Positions 1-7,421 are shown, numbered from the stretch's first letter. The stretch: 10,748 nucleotides of DNA from Gemmatimonadota bacterium (GCA_029862935.1 JAOTWK010000085.1:1-10748); one strand, 5' to 3'. A program made the numbers and translations. The notes: a model not told the origin generated them from the sequence alone.

Positions 1-995
1 TGAAGAACGAACACCCTTCGTACAACGCGCACGGGGAGTCCCATCGCCCTCAGGATCCCGATCTCGCGGGTCTTGTCTCGTACGAGCATCGTGAGTGTGC
101 TCACGATGTTGAAGGCGGCGACGATCACGATCAACAACAAGATGGTCCCCATGGCGAGCTTCTCGAGCTGCAGCGCCGAGAAGAGAGACTGGTTTTGTTC
201 CTGCCAGTCGAGCGTTCGGATCGGATAGCCGAGCTGTTCTTCGAGTTCCGCACCAACGCGGGGAGCTTGCCACGCGTCGTGGAGGCGCACCTCCAGCCCG
301 GACACCGCCGAATCGAGTCCCTGGAACTGCTGCGCCACCGGGCGCGGGAGAATCACGTACGAGTTGTCGTACTCGTACATGCCGGTCTCGAACCGTCCCG
401 TCACCTCGAACGTCCACCATTTGGGGACAAAGGCGCCCAGAGCGGCGTTGAACTTGCTGCCCACTGGGGAGATCATCGTGACCCTGTCTCCATCGAAGGC
501 CGACAGCCGCTCAGCGAGCCGACGCCCGATCACGATGCCGCCGTCCGTATCGGTTCCTTCGGGTCGGAATCGCAGATCGCCGCTCATGAAGTGCTCCGCC
601 AGAGGCGTGACCGCCTGGCGGCCCGTGTCAGGCTCGATCCCGAGGACGTAAACCCCTTCCGCGTAGTCTGCGCCGGCCGTCATCAATCCCTGACTCAAGA
701 CGAATGGTGCGACGACTTCGACATCGGGGTGTGCCAACACGGTATCGCGGACCCGTTCCCAGTTGTCGAGCCGCAGTCCGCGACCAAACGTGAGTACGCG
801 GAGGTGCGGACTGGCGACCAGGATCTTGTCGCGCAGTTCATTCTGCAGTCCGTTCATCACGCCCATGACGACGATGAGCGCCATGACGCCGACCGTGACA
901 CCGCCCGTCGCAATGATCGTGATGAACGAGACGAGGCGGGACGATCGCCGGCTGCGGAGGTAGCGCGACGCAATATGGACGTCGAGGCGGCTCAT
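1..995 (-). CDS. LolC/LolE-family lipoprotein-releasing ABC transporter permease (3' end outside window)
   Basis: Inner-membrane permease of the Lol ABC transporter, which extracts lipoproteins from the inner membrane for transfer to the outer membrane. The 331 visible residues begin MSRLDVHIASRYLRSRR. They hold a first membrane segment at about residues 20-45, a large periplasmic domain at about 50-275, a second membrane segment at about 280-304, and then the FtsX/MacB-type signature RDKTREIGILRAMG at 306-319. Family members are about 400 residues, so roughly 70 residues with the last two membrane segments lie beyond the left edge. The ATG at 995 overlaps the lysS stop as ATGA and has a GAGG eight bases upstream inside lysS, so translation is probably coupled. 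LolC and LolE cannot be told apart from this fragment; a MacB-like permease is less likely given the short N-terminus. The partner ATPase LolD would be expected just downstream (inference). Confidence 0.9.
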   Translation of the reverse strand, partial: MSRLDVHIASRYLRSRRSSRLVSFITIIATGGVTVGVMALIVVMGVMNGLQNELRDKILVASPHLRVLTFGRGLRLDNWERVRDTVLAHPDVEVVAPFVLSQGLMTAGADYAEGVYVLGIEPDTGRQAVTPLAEHFMSGDLRFRPEGTDTDGGIVIGRRLAERLSAFDGDRVTMISPVGSKFNAALGAFVPKWWTFEVTGRFETGMYEYDNSYVILPRPVAQQFQGLDSAVSGLEVRLHDAWQAPRVGAELEEQLGYPIRTLDWQEQNQSLFSALQLEKLAMGTILLLIVIVAAFNIVSTLTMLVRDKTREIGILRAMGLPVRVVRRVFVL

Positions 996-2479
996 TCCTC
1001 GGGCCTCAACGTCGGGAACAGGATCACGTCACGAATGGAGGTTCGTTCCGCGAGCAGCATCACGAGCCGGTCGATGCCGAGTCCGCATCCGCCGGCCGGC
1101 GGCATGCCGTATTCGAGCGCCCGGACGTAGTCGTCGTCGACCATGTGAGCCTCGGTGTCGCCGGCCGCGTGGGCGACGCGCTGCGCCTCGAAGCGAGCTC
1201 GCTGGTCATCCGGATCGTTGAGCTCACTGAACGCGTTTGCGAGCTCGCGCCCATCGACGTAGAGCTCGAAGCGCTCGGTCAGCGCCGGCATGCCCCGCTT
1301 GCGCTTTGCCAACGGAGAGAGCTCGAGCGGATAATCGACGACGAGGGTCGGCTGTTGCAGATGCGGCTCTACGTATTCCTTGAAGACCTCGTCAATGAGT
1401 TTGGTCCGCGGCAACGGATCGATGTCCGGCACGTCGCGCTTCCGCAGCAGATCGCGCAAGGCGTCGTCGTCAGTCTGATCGAGTTGCACACCGGTATGAC
1501 GCTCCACGAGGTCCATGAATCCCAGCCGAGGCCAGGGCGTCGTGAAGTCGAAGCGTGTGCCAAACCGTTCGATCACCGCCGTCCCCTCGATCTCCATCAC
1601 CAGCCCAAGCAGCATCGACTCGAGCGTCTCCATCATGTCTTCGTAGTCAGCATAGGCGGCATAGAACTCGAGCATCGTGAATTCCGGATTGTGCATTCGA
1701 TCGATGCCCTCATTGCGAAAATCCTTCCCGATCTCGTACACCCGTTCGAGTCCGCCGACAATGCAGCGCTTGAGATACAGCTCCGTGGCAATTCGCAGGT
1801 AGAAGGTCGTGTCGAGCGCGTTATGCTCGGTGGTGAACGGCCGTGCGAGTGCCCCCCCGTACACCGGTTGCATCACGGGGGTTTCCACTTCGAGATACCC
1901 GCGATCGTCGAGAAATCTCCGGAGGTACCGAATCACGGTTGCACGGAGCCGGAACACGTCGCCCGTTTCGGGGTGGGCCAGCAAGTCTGCGTAGCGTTGC
2001 CGATAACGCATCTCGGTGTCGGCGAGCGCGCCATGTTGCTCCCCGGTGGCGTCTTCCTTGCCAATGGGCGGTGGTCGCAACGCCTTGGCCAGGAGCGTGA
2101 CCCCGTCGGCGTGAACGGTCACCTCTCCAGTTTTGGTGCGGAACATGTAACCGCTCACGCCGATGATATCTCCCAGATCGAGGAGCTTGACGACTTCGTA
2201 AACGTCTGCACCCACGGCATCCTGGCGGAAATACACCTGGAGTCGGCCGCTGGCGTCCGCGACATGCACGAAGGTCGTCTTGCCGTGCCCCCGGCGTGAG
2301 ACGATGCGCGCCGCCACGCGCACCGCGGGCTGCTCGTTCCCCTGCAAGGCGTCGCACGCTTCGGACGTCGTGTGGGTGCGAGCATACTCGTAGGCAAACG
2401 GTTCCACGCCGCGCTCGCGCAGCGTTACGAGTTTGTCGCGACGCGCCTGTTCGACGAACGAGCGATCGCCGTCCGTCAT
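992..2479 (-). CDS. lysS: Lysyl-tRNA synthetase, class II
   Basis: Cytoplasmic class II synthetase that charges tRNA-Lys with lysine using ATP. At 495 aa it is the normal length for bacterial LysS. An N-terminal OB-fold anticodon-binding domain covers about residues 52-130. The catalytic core shows motif 1 (GYLEVETPVM, 194-203), motif 2 (RVYEIGKDFRNEG, 246-258, then HNPEFTMLE) and motif 3 (GCGLGIDRLVML, 464-475). The GGALARPF segment at 208-214 is typical of LysS. The ATG at 2479 overlaps the prfB stop as ATGA, and a GGGAG nine bases upstream, inside prfB, can serve as ribosome binding site. It is the middle gene of a prfB-lysS-lolC/E unit with coupled junctions on both sides. No motif residue appears to be missing. 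Confidence 0.98.
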   Translation of the reverse strand: MTDGDRSFVEQARRDKLVTLRERGVEPFAYEYARTHTTSEACDALQGNEQPAVRVAARIVSRRGHGKTTFVHVADASGRLQVYFRQDAVGADVYEVVKLLDLGDIIGVSGYMFRTKTGEVTVHADGVTLLAKALRPPPIGKEDATGEQHGALADTEMRYRQRYADLLAHPETGDVFRLRATVIRYLRRFLDDRGYLEVETPVMQPVYGGALARPFTTEHNALDTTFYLRIATELYLKRCIVGGLERVYEIGKDFRNEGIDRMHNPEFTMLEFYAAYADYEDMMETLESMLLGLVMEIEGTAVIERFGTRFDFTTPWPRLGFMDLVERHTGVQLDQTDDDALRDLLRKRDVPDIDPLPRTKLIDEVFKEYVEPHLQQPTLVVDYPLELSPLAKRKRGMPALTERFELYVDGRELANAFSELNDPDDQRARFEAQRVAHAAGDTEAHMVDDDYVRALEYGMPPAGGCGLGIDRLVMLLAERTSIRDVILFPTLRPEE

Positions 2480-3583
2480 GCCGCACGACTCCCAAATTGC
2501 TTGAGGAACGTTTCGATGAAGAGGTCCAGGTCACCGTCCATGACGGACTGCACATCGGAGATCTTGAGCTCGGTCCGATGGTCGTTCACCATGGTGTACG
2601 GCTGGAACACGTATGAGCGAATCTGGTTCCCCCAGCTGATGTCCGTCTTGGTGGCCTCGACCTTGGCGCGCTCCTTCTCACGCTCCTCGATCGCCCGCTG
2701 ATAGAGGGCCGCGCGCAGCATCTTGAGCGCGGTCGCGCGGTTCTTGTGTTGGCTGCGTTCCTGCTGACAGGATACGGTCACACCGGTGGGGAGGTGCCGC
2801 AGGCGAACCGCCGAGTCCGTCTTGTTCACGTGCTGTCCGCCGGCGCCCGATGCGCGGAACGTATCCATCTCGACGTCTTCATCGCGGATGTCGATCTCCA
2901 CCGTGTCATCGACGACAGGGTACACGAACACCGAGGCAAACGAGGTATGGCGCCGCGACTGCGCGTCGAACGGGGAGATCCGCACCAGCCGGTGCACACC
3001 CTTCTCGGCCTTGAGGTACCCATAGGCGGCCTCGCCGCAGACCTCGATCGAGACCGACTTGATACCGGCCTCGTCCCCCGCGAGGAGGTCCAAGATCTGC
3101 ACGGTGTATCCGTGGCGTTCGGCCCAGCGTGTGTACATCCGCATCAGCATCTCGGCCCAGTCCTGTGACTCCGTGCCCCCGGCCCCCGGGTGAATCGTGA
3201 GCAACGCGTCGCGCTGATCGTCCGGACCCTGCAGCATCCCCTTCAGTTCAAGTGCGGTGACGCCAGCACGCAGTTTCTCGGCTTCCTCTGCCAGTCCGGC
3301 TTCGAGTTCCGTGTCGGGCTCTTGCGCCAACAGCGCTCCGAGCTCGCGGGCGTCGAGCAGACGAGTCGTGAAGTCTTCGAAGGGTTCGGTCCATCGCTTG
3401 AGCTGTCGAATTTCCTCGACCGCAGACCTCGCCTGTGCGGCATCGTCCCAAAAACCCGGCGCCGCCATCGAGGCTTCGAGCTGTGCTACGCGGGATCGTT
3501 TGGCATCGAGGTCAAAGATAGCCTCGGAGTTCGTCCAGTCGCCGCTCTAACTCCGTCATGAGATCTACCGCTTGATCCAGCAT
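2476..3583 (-). CDS. prfB: Peptide chain release factor 2, expressed through a programmed +1 frameshift
   Basis: Class I release factor that recognises UGA and UAA stop codons and triggers peptide release on the ribosome. The gene is in two frames. ATG at 3583 opens 23 codons (MLDQAVDLMTELERRLDELR then GYL) ending at an in-frame TGA (3514-3512). Skipping base 3514 continues in the +1 frame as DLDAKRSRVAQLEAS and on to the stop at 2476, giving 368 aa, the usual RF2 length. The stop-recognition motif SPF is at residues 203-205 and the catalytic GGQ at 248-250. A Shine-Dalgarno sequence GGGGGAG (3595-3589) five bases upstream supports the start at 3583; an in-frame ATG at 3559 has no such support. 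A gene caller ignoring the shift would start at the internal ATG at 3468 and lose 38 residues. The known logic is autoregulation: low RF2 delays termination at the UGA and favours the shift. Confidence 0.97.
3511..3525 (-). promoter_or_regulatory. prfB programmed +1 frameshift site
   Basis: On the minus strand the bases read GAGG C TAT CTTTGAC. CTT (3517-3515) is the slippery Leu codon, TGA (3514-3512) the in-frame stop, and C at 3511 makes the weak TGAC context. The peptide before the stop, RGYL, is the same as in the E. coli RF2 site, and the +1 frame continues with Asp as in E. coli. GAGG at 3525-3522 can act as the internal Shine-Dalgarno-like stimulator, though it is shorter than the E. 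coli AGGGGG and sits one base further away. Confidence 0.95.
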
Positions 3584-3588
3584 GTGTA

Positions 3589-3595
3589 CTCCCCC
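3589..3595 (-). promoter_or_regulatory. Ribosome binding site fixing the prfB start
   Basis: GGGGGAG lies five bases (TACAC) before ATG at 3583. It supports that ATG over the internal ATGs at 3559 and 3468, and so supports the frameshifted gene model. Confidence 0.75.
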
Positions 3596-3619
3596 GTACG
3601 AGCCATCCTGCATGTAGCT

Positions 3620-3651
3620 GAGCCGTCCCCTCCGGCTGGAAGCGACGGCTC
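3620..3651 (-). other. Strong RNA hairpin in the prfB leader
   Basis: The minus-strand RNA can form an 8-bp outer stem (GAGCCGTC with GACGGCTC, 3651-3644 with 3627-3620), a G-G mismatch, a 5-bp inner stem (CTTCC with GGAGG, one G-U wobble) and an AGCC tetraloop. The wobble pair is good only in the minus-strand transcript; the plus strand would have a C-A mismatch. That favours a role in the RNA leading into prfB. No U tract follows, so it does not look like an intrinsic terminator. It could stabilise the mRNA, affect translation or be the remnant of a terminator of the upstream zinc-ribbon gene. The rest of the 124-base gap (3584-3707) holds only the candidate promoter and the prfB ribosome binding site. 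Confidence 0.6.
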
Positions 3652-3665
3652 GCGGAACGCGTGGA

Positions 3666-3693
3666 AAGATAAGCTGAGGCAAGCCTTGGACAA
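3666..3693 (-). promoter_or_regulatory. Candidate sigma-70-type promoter for prfB-lysS-lolC/E
   Basis: TTGTCC (3693-3688) and TATCTT (3671-3666) are separated by 16 bases, each with four of six consensus matches. Transcription would start near 3659, just before the hairpin at 3651-3620, and leave a leader of about 75 bases. The position in the only gap between the zinc-ribbon gene and prfB makes it plausible, but the matches are modest. Confidence 0.35.
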
Positions 3694-3707
3694 ACCTCGA
3701 GCCCCAA

Positions 3708-4553
3708 TCAGAAGAGCTGCTGCCCTCCCGCCAAAATCTCGTTCAGGGCCTCTTTGAAGAAATCCGTCGAATTTGCCAACTCCGGGCCGACCTGCTCGAC
3801 ATATTCTTCCCAGCTCTTCTTGATCTCTTCGTCGAACGCCTCTTTCAGATTTCCAGCTGCGAGCGCCTGCTGCCGTTTCTCCGGTTGGTAGACGATCATG
3901 TCGGACACCAAGGCCCGAGCGAGCCGCCGCGCCTTCTGTTGCGGATCGCGAGCGAGAAACGGATTGACGGGGGCCGGCTGCTTGCTCGGCGACGGAGCGG
4001 GCTCCGTCGGTGTCACCGCGGGGGTCGGCGGGACTGGCGGAGCCGTCAGCGGAGTCCCGGGAGCCGGCCGAAACACCGGTGCCACGGGACGGTCGGCCAC
4101 CTCTGGCGGGGCAGCAGGAGGTGTGAGGGGTGCTGCTTCCTGGGGCACCAACGTCGGACCGGCGGGCGCGGCAGGCTCGAGAGCTGGCACCTCCGGCGGT
4201 GGCAGGACTTCGATCGGCTGCGACGAGACCGGCACGGCTTTGGGCGTGGGGGTCGGCGCAGCGGGTGGCGTCCGCGTCCGGGTCGCTGCCGGCCCGAACG
4301 CCGGGCGCCCGATGCGAGGCCGACCCGCGGGGCGCATTGGCGCCCGACGGGGGCTCTGGCTGGCGGGGGTCGGGGTCGTCGTTGGACGAGACCGCTCAGG
4401 CGCTGCCTCGACGCGGGGTGCGGTTTCTGCGGCACCCGGTCGCACCTCGATGACCTCGGAGCAGGTGGTGCACCGGGCACTCACTCCTTCGGTTGGCACA
4501 CGGTGAGGGTCGACTCGGTACACGGTCCCGCAAGCGATACAACGAACGTTCAT
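3708..4553 (-). CDS. Zinc-ribbon protein (MJ0042/zinc_ribbon_5 type) with Pro/Ala-rich linker and helical C-terminal domain
   Basis: Function unknown; 281 aa. The N-terminus MNVRCIACGTVYRVDP carries a four-cysteine zinc ribbon, CxxC at 5-8 and CxxC at 28-31, as in MJ0042-type fingers. About 150 residues rich in Pro, Ala and Thr follow and are probably disordered. The last ~85 residues are charged and helical, with NPFLARDPQQKARRLARAL, then VSDMIVYQPEK and a segment around KSWEEYVEQVGPE. From memory, similar tails (RLAR..VSDI..YNPE) recur in zinc-ribbon proteins of Acidobacteria and Deltaproteobacteria, but no function is known to me. I see no signal peptide or membrane segment, so it is probably cytoplasmic. 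The ATG at 4553 is chosen over the TTG at 4568 because GGGAG (4566-4562) sits eight bases upstream and the finger then starts at residue 5. It begins 18 bases after the diguanylate-cyclase-like gene, so the two are probably co-transcribed. Confidence 0.8.
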   Translation of the reverse strand: MNVRCIACGTVYRVDPHRVPTEGVSARCTTCSEVIEVRPGAAETAPRVEAAPERSRPTTTPTPASQSPRRAPMRPAGRPRIGRPAFGPAATRTRTPPAAPTPTPKAVPVSSQPIEVLPPPEVPALEPAAPAGPTLVPQEAAPLTPPAAPPEVADRPVAPVFRPAPGTPLTAPPVPPTPAVTPTEPAPSPSKQPAPVNPFLARDPQQKARRLARALVSDMIVYQPEKRQQALAAGNLKEAFDEEIKKSWEEYVEQVGPELANSTDFFKEALNEILAGGQQLF

Positions 4554-4561
4554 CGTTCGGA

Positions 4562-4566
4562 CTCCC
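4562..4566 (-). promoter_or_regulatory. Ribosome binding site deciding the zinc-ribbon gene start
   Basis: GGGAG eight bases before ATG 4553. The alternative TTG codon at 4568 overlaps this site, so it cannot be served by it. Confidence 0.65.
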
Positions 4567-4571
4567 AATTC

Positions 4572-5519
4572 CTATGGACCCGCGTCTCGGCGCCGATCGA
4601 CCACGAACACCGAGCCGGGGAGCGTCTTGGCATAGCTCTTCATTTCCGTCGCAAGCTCACTCACCTCCGCCGGATGGGTGAACCGACGTCGCTCGTTCGT
4701 GACGATGCCGATTGAGAGCGTCATCAGTGGGACCCGATGGAGGTGGCCGCGCCGATCCTTCCCGAAGAAGTAGCCAGCGCGCCGATCCTGCGCGTTGTAC
4801 TGATAGGGGATGAGCGCATCAAACACCGCGACGACTTCACCGCAGACGTGTTGTATCATGTCCAACGGAAGCACCATAATGAAATCATCGCCCCCGATGT
4901 GTCCCACGAACCCGTCTTCTGGGCTCAATCCCTTGACGACATCGCGCAAGATCCGCGACAAGATGAAGATCACGCGGTCGCCGTCATAGTAACTGTAGCG
5001 ATCGTTGAATTCCTTGAAGTGGTCGAGATCGGCGTAGCACACGGCAAACAGCACATCGGCCTCGAGCCGCTTGCGGATGTCTCGCTCGATCTCCGTTGTT
5101 CCCGGAAGCCGCGTGGACGGGTGCACCGCGACATTGCGTTCCGTGCGAGAGAGCAGCACGCCCAGTCGGCTTCGCTGTTCCGCTGGGGCGACAACGGGCG
5201 TCAGCACCTCATCAGCACCCGCATCAAACCACGCGGTTACCTGATCCGATCCGTGATGCCCAGATACAAACGCGATCGGCACGATCGCGGTGTAGGGATC
5301 GCCCTTGAGCGCGCGGCAGACGTCAACACCAGCGTCTCCCGATCCGTCGGCATCGATGATGATCAGTGCCGGAGGGCTCCGCAGCGCCGCAGTCTCGACG
5401 GCTTTGGCATCGGGTAGCTCGATGAGAGGGATAGGCAGATGCTCCGCCCACGCTGAGACCAAATCAGGTGCGGGACGCTCAGTTGGCGAGAAATAAATAA
5501 CCGTGGGACGCGTCCGCAC
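4572..5519 (-). CDS. Receiver-like domain + GGDEF (GGDDF variant) protein, probable diguanylate cyclase
   Basis: Likely makes or senses cyclic di-GMP; 315 aa, no membrane segment. Residues 5-125 resemble a response-regulator receiver: Asp56 in ALIIIDADG fits the phosphoacceptor, and AFVSG (83-87) the Ser/Thr strand. The acidic pair near the N-terminus (VIYFSPTER) and the Lys of strand 5 (DEVLTPV) are missing, so classical phosphorylation is doubtful. Residues 135-310 are a GGDEF domain: STRLPG entry motif, metal site YADLDHFKEFND (163-173), GDRV (180-183), signature GHIGGDDF (206-213) and a PGSVFVVDRRR end. GGDDF replaces GG[DE]EF; in my memory this goes with a recognisable subfamily (GHIGGDDF, YAK..PGSVYV.DRR), so it need not mean inactivity. 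No RxxD inhibitory site precedes the motif. Start is GTG 5519 with GGGGAGG three bases upstream. It leads a two-gene unit with the zinc-ribbon gene. Confidence 0.9.
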   Translation of the reverse strand: MRTRPTVIYFSPTERPAPDLVSAWAEHLPIPLIELPDAKAVETAALRSPPALIIIDADGSGDAGVDVCRALKGDPYTAIVPIAFVSGHHGSDQVTAWFDAGADEVLTPVVAPAEQRSRLGVLLSRTERNVAVHPSTRLPGTTEIERDIRKRLEADVLFAVCYADLDHFKEFNDRYSYYDGDRVIFILSRILRDVVKGLSPEDGFVGHIGGDDFIMVLPLDMIQHVCGEVVAVFDALIPYQYNAQDRRAGYFFGKDRRGHLHRVPLMTLSIGIVTNERRRFTHPAEVSELATEMKSYAKTLPGSVFVVDRRRDAGP

Positions 5520-5552
5520 CGGCCTCCCCTGAGTCTCCTAATTGCCCGAATC

Positions 5553-5586
5553 TTAGTAACTTAGGACTGCTCCAGTGCCAAGTCAA
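5553..5586 (-). promoter_or_regulatory. Candidate promoter for the GGDEF / zinc-ribbon pair
   Basis: In the 72-base gap before GTG 5519, TTGACT (5586-5581) is 17 bases from TAAGTT (5563-5558). The overlapping TTGGCA (5581-5576) is 17 bases from TACTAA (5558-5553). The -35 boxes are good and the -10 boxes weak. I see no terminator hairpin for the upstream operon in this gap. Confidence 0.35.
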
Positions 5587-5591
5587 ATGAC

Positions 5592-6437
5592 CTAAAAACT
5601 GATTTGCACGACGGCGCGCCACTCGACGGCGGCCTCTCCGTGCCCGGGCCAAACCGCGGTGCCCAACCTCACTCGGCGGCCGCTGCGCGACAGGCGGTTC
5701 GAGATCACCGCATCAACGGCGCTGATGAGGTGGTTGACCAACAGAAACCCCAGCTGCTGTGTGGCCTGGCGGTATCCCTCGTCGCTCTTTTCGATGGTCC
5801 GCCGAAACAGGTCCTGCTCCAATCCGGCATTGCGCCATGACCAGCGGAAGTTCGGACCCACCGCCCGCTGTCGATAGAACGCGACGGCGCGTTGGTACTC
5901 CTCCGAGTCCTGATCGGGGAGCGAGTCCGGATCGGCGAAGAAAGTCTGTCGGGCGAGGATCCACAGCGAGCCGTTGTAGCTGCTCGGGTCTTCTGGTGGG
6001 AGGAAGGCCGGCCCGGGGTCGAGGTCGAATGGGCCGCTCTCCACGAACTTGCTGAGCTGCTCGAAGTAGGTAAATGCCGTGTCGCGCTCTGCGGGGCTGA
6101 ACCCGGCACGCGCCACGGTGAGCGCCAAGTCTCGGAACTGGTTTCCCTCTCGCCTTCCTTCCGCTTGAAACCCGAAAAACCGCACGAGGAGAAGGGCTTC
6201 CACGGCGATATACATGACGCCGCGATCCTGGCCGGCCAGGAACTGCCCGGTCCCGGGGACCCCAAGTGATGCGAGCGGACGCAGCCACGATGGAGTTCGA
6301 ATGGAGGGAAGCGAGTCCTGCTCGGTTGCAGAACCCGGGCGGTGTGCGGTCCAGCGTGCTGTCGAGCGCTGCGCTGCGCCGTGTGCCGGCAGCGCCAGCG
6401 CGAATACGACGAAAGCCGCGGCGAGCGCGCGAGACAC
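5592..6437 (-). CDS. Secreted/membrane protein, DUF5683-like
   Basis: Function unknown; 281 aa. The start MSRALAAAFVVFALALPAHG followed by AAQ is a clear signal peptide, probably cleaved near residue 22. Residues 55-90 (LASLGVPGTGQFLAGQDRG, then a hydrophobic stretch MYIAVEALLLVRFF) resemble the PGxGQ..xGxxxxG motif of DUF5683-type proteins, which are common in Bacteroidota-like lineages. The middle (100-225) is charged and rich in Tyr, Phe and Trp. A second hydrophobic stretch lies at about 228-248 (GFLLVNHLISAVDAVIS). The C-terminus VEWRAVVQISF ends in Phe like an outer-membrane strand. The GTG at 6437 directly abuts the TAG of the PorV-like gene, which suggests coupled translation and a shared role at the cell envelope. 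The family assignment is from motif memory and moderately certain. Confidence 0.75.
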   Translation of the reverse strand: MSRALAAAFVVFALALPAHGAAQRSTARWTAHRPGSATEQDSLPSIRTPSWLRPLASLGVPGTGQFLAGQDRGVMYIAVEALLLVRFFGFQAEGRREGNQFRDLALTVARAGFSPAERDTAFTYFEQLSKFVESGPFDLDPGPAFLPPEDPSSYNGSLWILARQTFFADPDSLPDQDSEEYQRAVAFYRQRAVGPNFRWSWRNAGLEQDLFRRTIEKSDEGYRQATQQLGFLLVNHLISAVDAVISNRLSRSGRRVRLGTAVWPGHGEAAVEWRAVVQISF

Positions 6438-7421
6438 CTACAACGTTGCTCGAAGGCTGATGTGCACGGGCTCGTCGAAGCTCGACGAATCGAAGAACAC
6501 CTGTGCAAAGTCCAGAGTGAAGCGGCCGAACTGGAGCCCCACTCCCACCGACGGGCCCGAGCTTTCGGAGTGCAGAAACGCGTACCCGCTGCGCAGTCGC
6601 ACGATGTCGCCGTATCCCAACTCGATCCCCACGTGCGCCTCGGGATCGTTGTACCGCCCCCAACTATCCTGAAGATCGAAAAGGAAACGTGCGTCGAATG
6701 GCAACGGCGCTCCCGTGGCGTGAGAGAGTACCACACGATACACCGCACCGATGTGCACTCGCGTGGGCAGTGGATCTGCCTGCTCACGGTTCTCGAGTTG
6801 CAGCCGGAAGCCGGCGTGTCGTACCGCGACGCCGATCCGAAAGTCGTCGGAGGCACCGAACGCATACTGCAGCCCGACGTCGACGCCATGGGTCGTCCCG
6901 ACGACGGACCGTGCACTCCCGCAGTCTCCGCTGCAGTCCTGGCGAAATTGAATCAGTTTGTAGTTCAGGCCGACGCTCAGATCTGTCGCGAGCTCAGTGG
7001 CATAGGAGGCGAGGAGCTCGAGGTTCTTGACCGAGATGCGGCCGATGGGGAGACCGGGACCGAGCACGACTTCCTGGCTGCCGAAATCCACCAGATAGGC
7101 TGCGACGCCCAACACACCAAGCCGATTGGCGTTGATGTACCCGGAGAGCATCGTGTTGTCTGATGCGAATGTGGATGCGTAGTGCAGGCCGAGTTCCGTG
7201 GATTGCATGCGTGCCAGGCCGGCCGGGTTCCAAAACGCCGACTCGCTGGTTCCCCCATCGGCAACAGCTGCTTGTCCCAGCGCCGCGGCCCGCGCCCCCA
7301 CCGGGATGAGAAGGAACGTGGCACCGCCCTCCTCCGGGGCGGAACCGTTCTGTGCCGCCACCGGCGACGCTCCACCGAGGAGCAAGAGGATTACGGCGAC
7401 GTCAGAGCGGCTTGGCCTCAT
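6438..7421 (-). CDS. PorV/PorQ-family outer-membrane beta-barrel protein
   Basis: Outer-membrane protein of the PorV/PorQ (UPF0164-like) group; 327 aa from ATG 7421. A signal peptide ([24 protein letters not shown]) is followed by the family's N-terminal pattern: [35 protein letters not shown], then GLHYASTF. Alternating strands run to a terminal strand VHISLRATL. In Bacteroidota, PorV is part of the type IX secretion shuttle, but relatives are widespread in lineages without that system, and nothing here shows type IX secretion. The ORF could also open with TTG at 7424; I prefer the ATG directly after it. There is no clear Shine-Dalgarno, and the start overlaps the trm112-like gene by 20 bases, so it probably depends on coupling. 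A Cys pair in DCSGDCG (about residues 162-168) may form a disulfide in a loop. Confidence 0.85.
   Translation of the reverse strand: MRPSRSDVAVILLLLGGASPVAAQNGSAPEEGGATFLLIPVGARAAALGQAAVADGGTSESAFWNPAGLARMQSTELGLHYASTFASDNTMLSGYINANRLGVLGVAAYLVDFGSQEVVLGPGLPIGRISVKNLELLASYATELATDLSVGLNYKLIQFRQDCSGDCGSARSVVGTTHGVDVGLQYAFGASDDFRIGVAVRHAGFRLQLENREQADPLPTRVHIGAVYRVVLSHATGAPLPFDARFLFDLQDSWGRYNDPEAHVGIELGYGDIVRLRSGYAFLHSESSGPSVGVGLQFGRFTLDFAQVFFDSSSFDEPVHISLRATL

Noticed and set aside
195..1130. A 311-codon open frame on the plus strand
   Set aside because: Antisense to the LolC/E permease and the end of lysS, low-complexity charged translation without motifs.
1145..2299. A 384-codon open frame on the plus strand
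   Set aside because: Entirely antisense to lysS, which has all class II motifs; no domain visible in the translation.
3584..3707. A riboswitch or intrinsic terminator in the gap before prfB
   Set aside because: The gap is only 124 bases, shows none of the conserved cores I know, and the hairpin lacks a U tract.
4554..4568. TTG start at 4568 for the zinc-ribbon gene
   Set aside because: The codon overlaps the GGGAG that serves ATG 4553, and the extra five residues lie before the finger where relatives usually start.
3885..4715. Plus-strand open frames of 276 and 202 codons rich in Gly and Arg
   Set aside because: They mirror the Pro/Ala-rich linker of the zinc-ribbon gene; Gly/Arg-rich shadows are expected opposite Pro/Ala codons.
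5551..5565. Short direct repeat CTTAG-TAA-CTTAG upstream of the GGDEF gene
   Set aside because: Two five-base copies are too short to distinguish from chance; it overlaps the candidate -10 region, so it is recorded but not called an operator.
5705..6916. A 403-codon open frame on the minus strand in another frame
   Set aside because: It crosses the PorV-like and DUF5683-like genes out of frame; composition is Ser/Arg-rich as expected from a shifted frame, and the two genes it crosses have signal peptides and family motifs.
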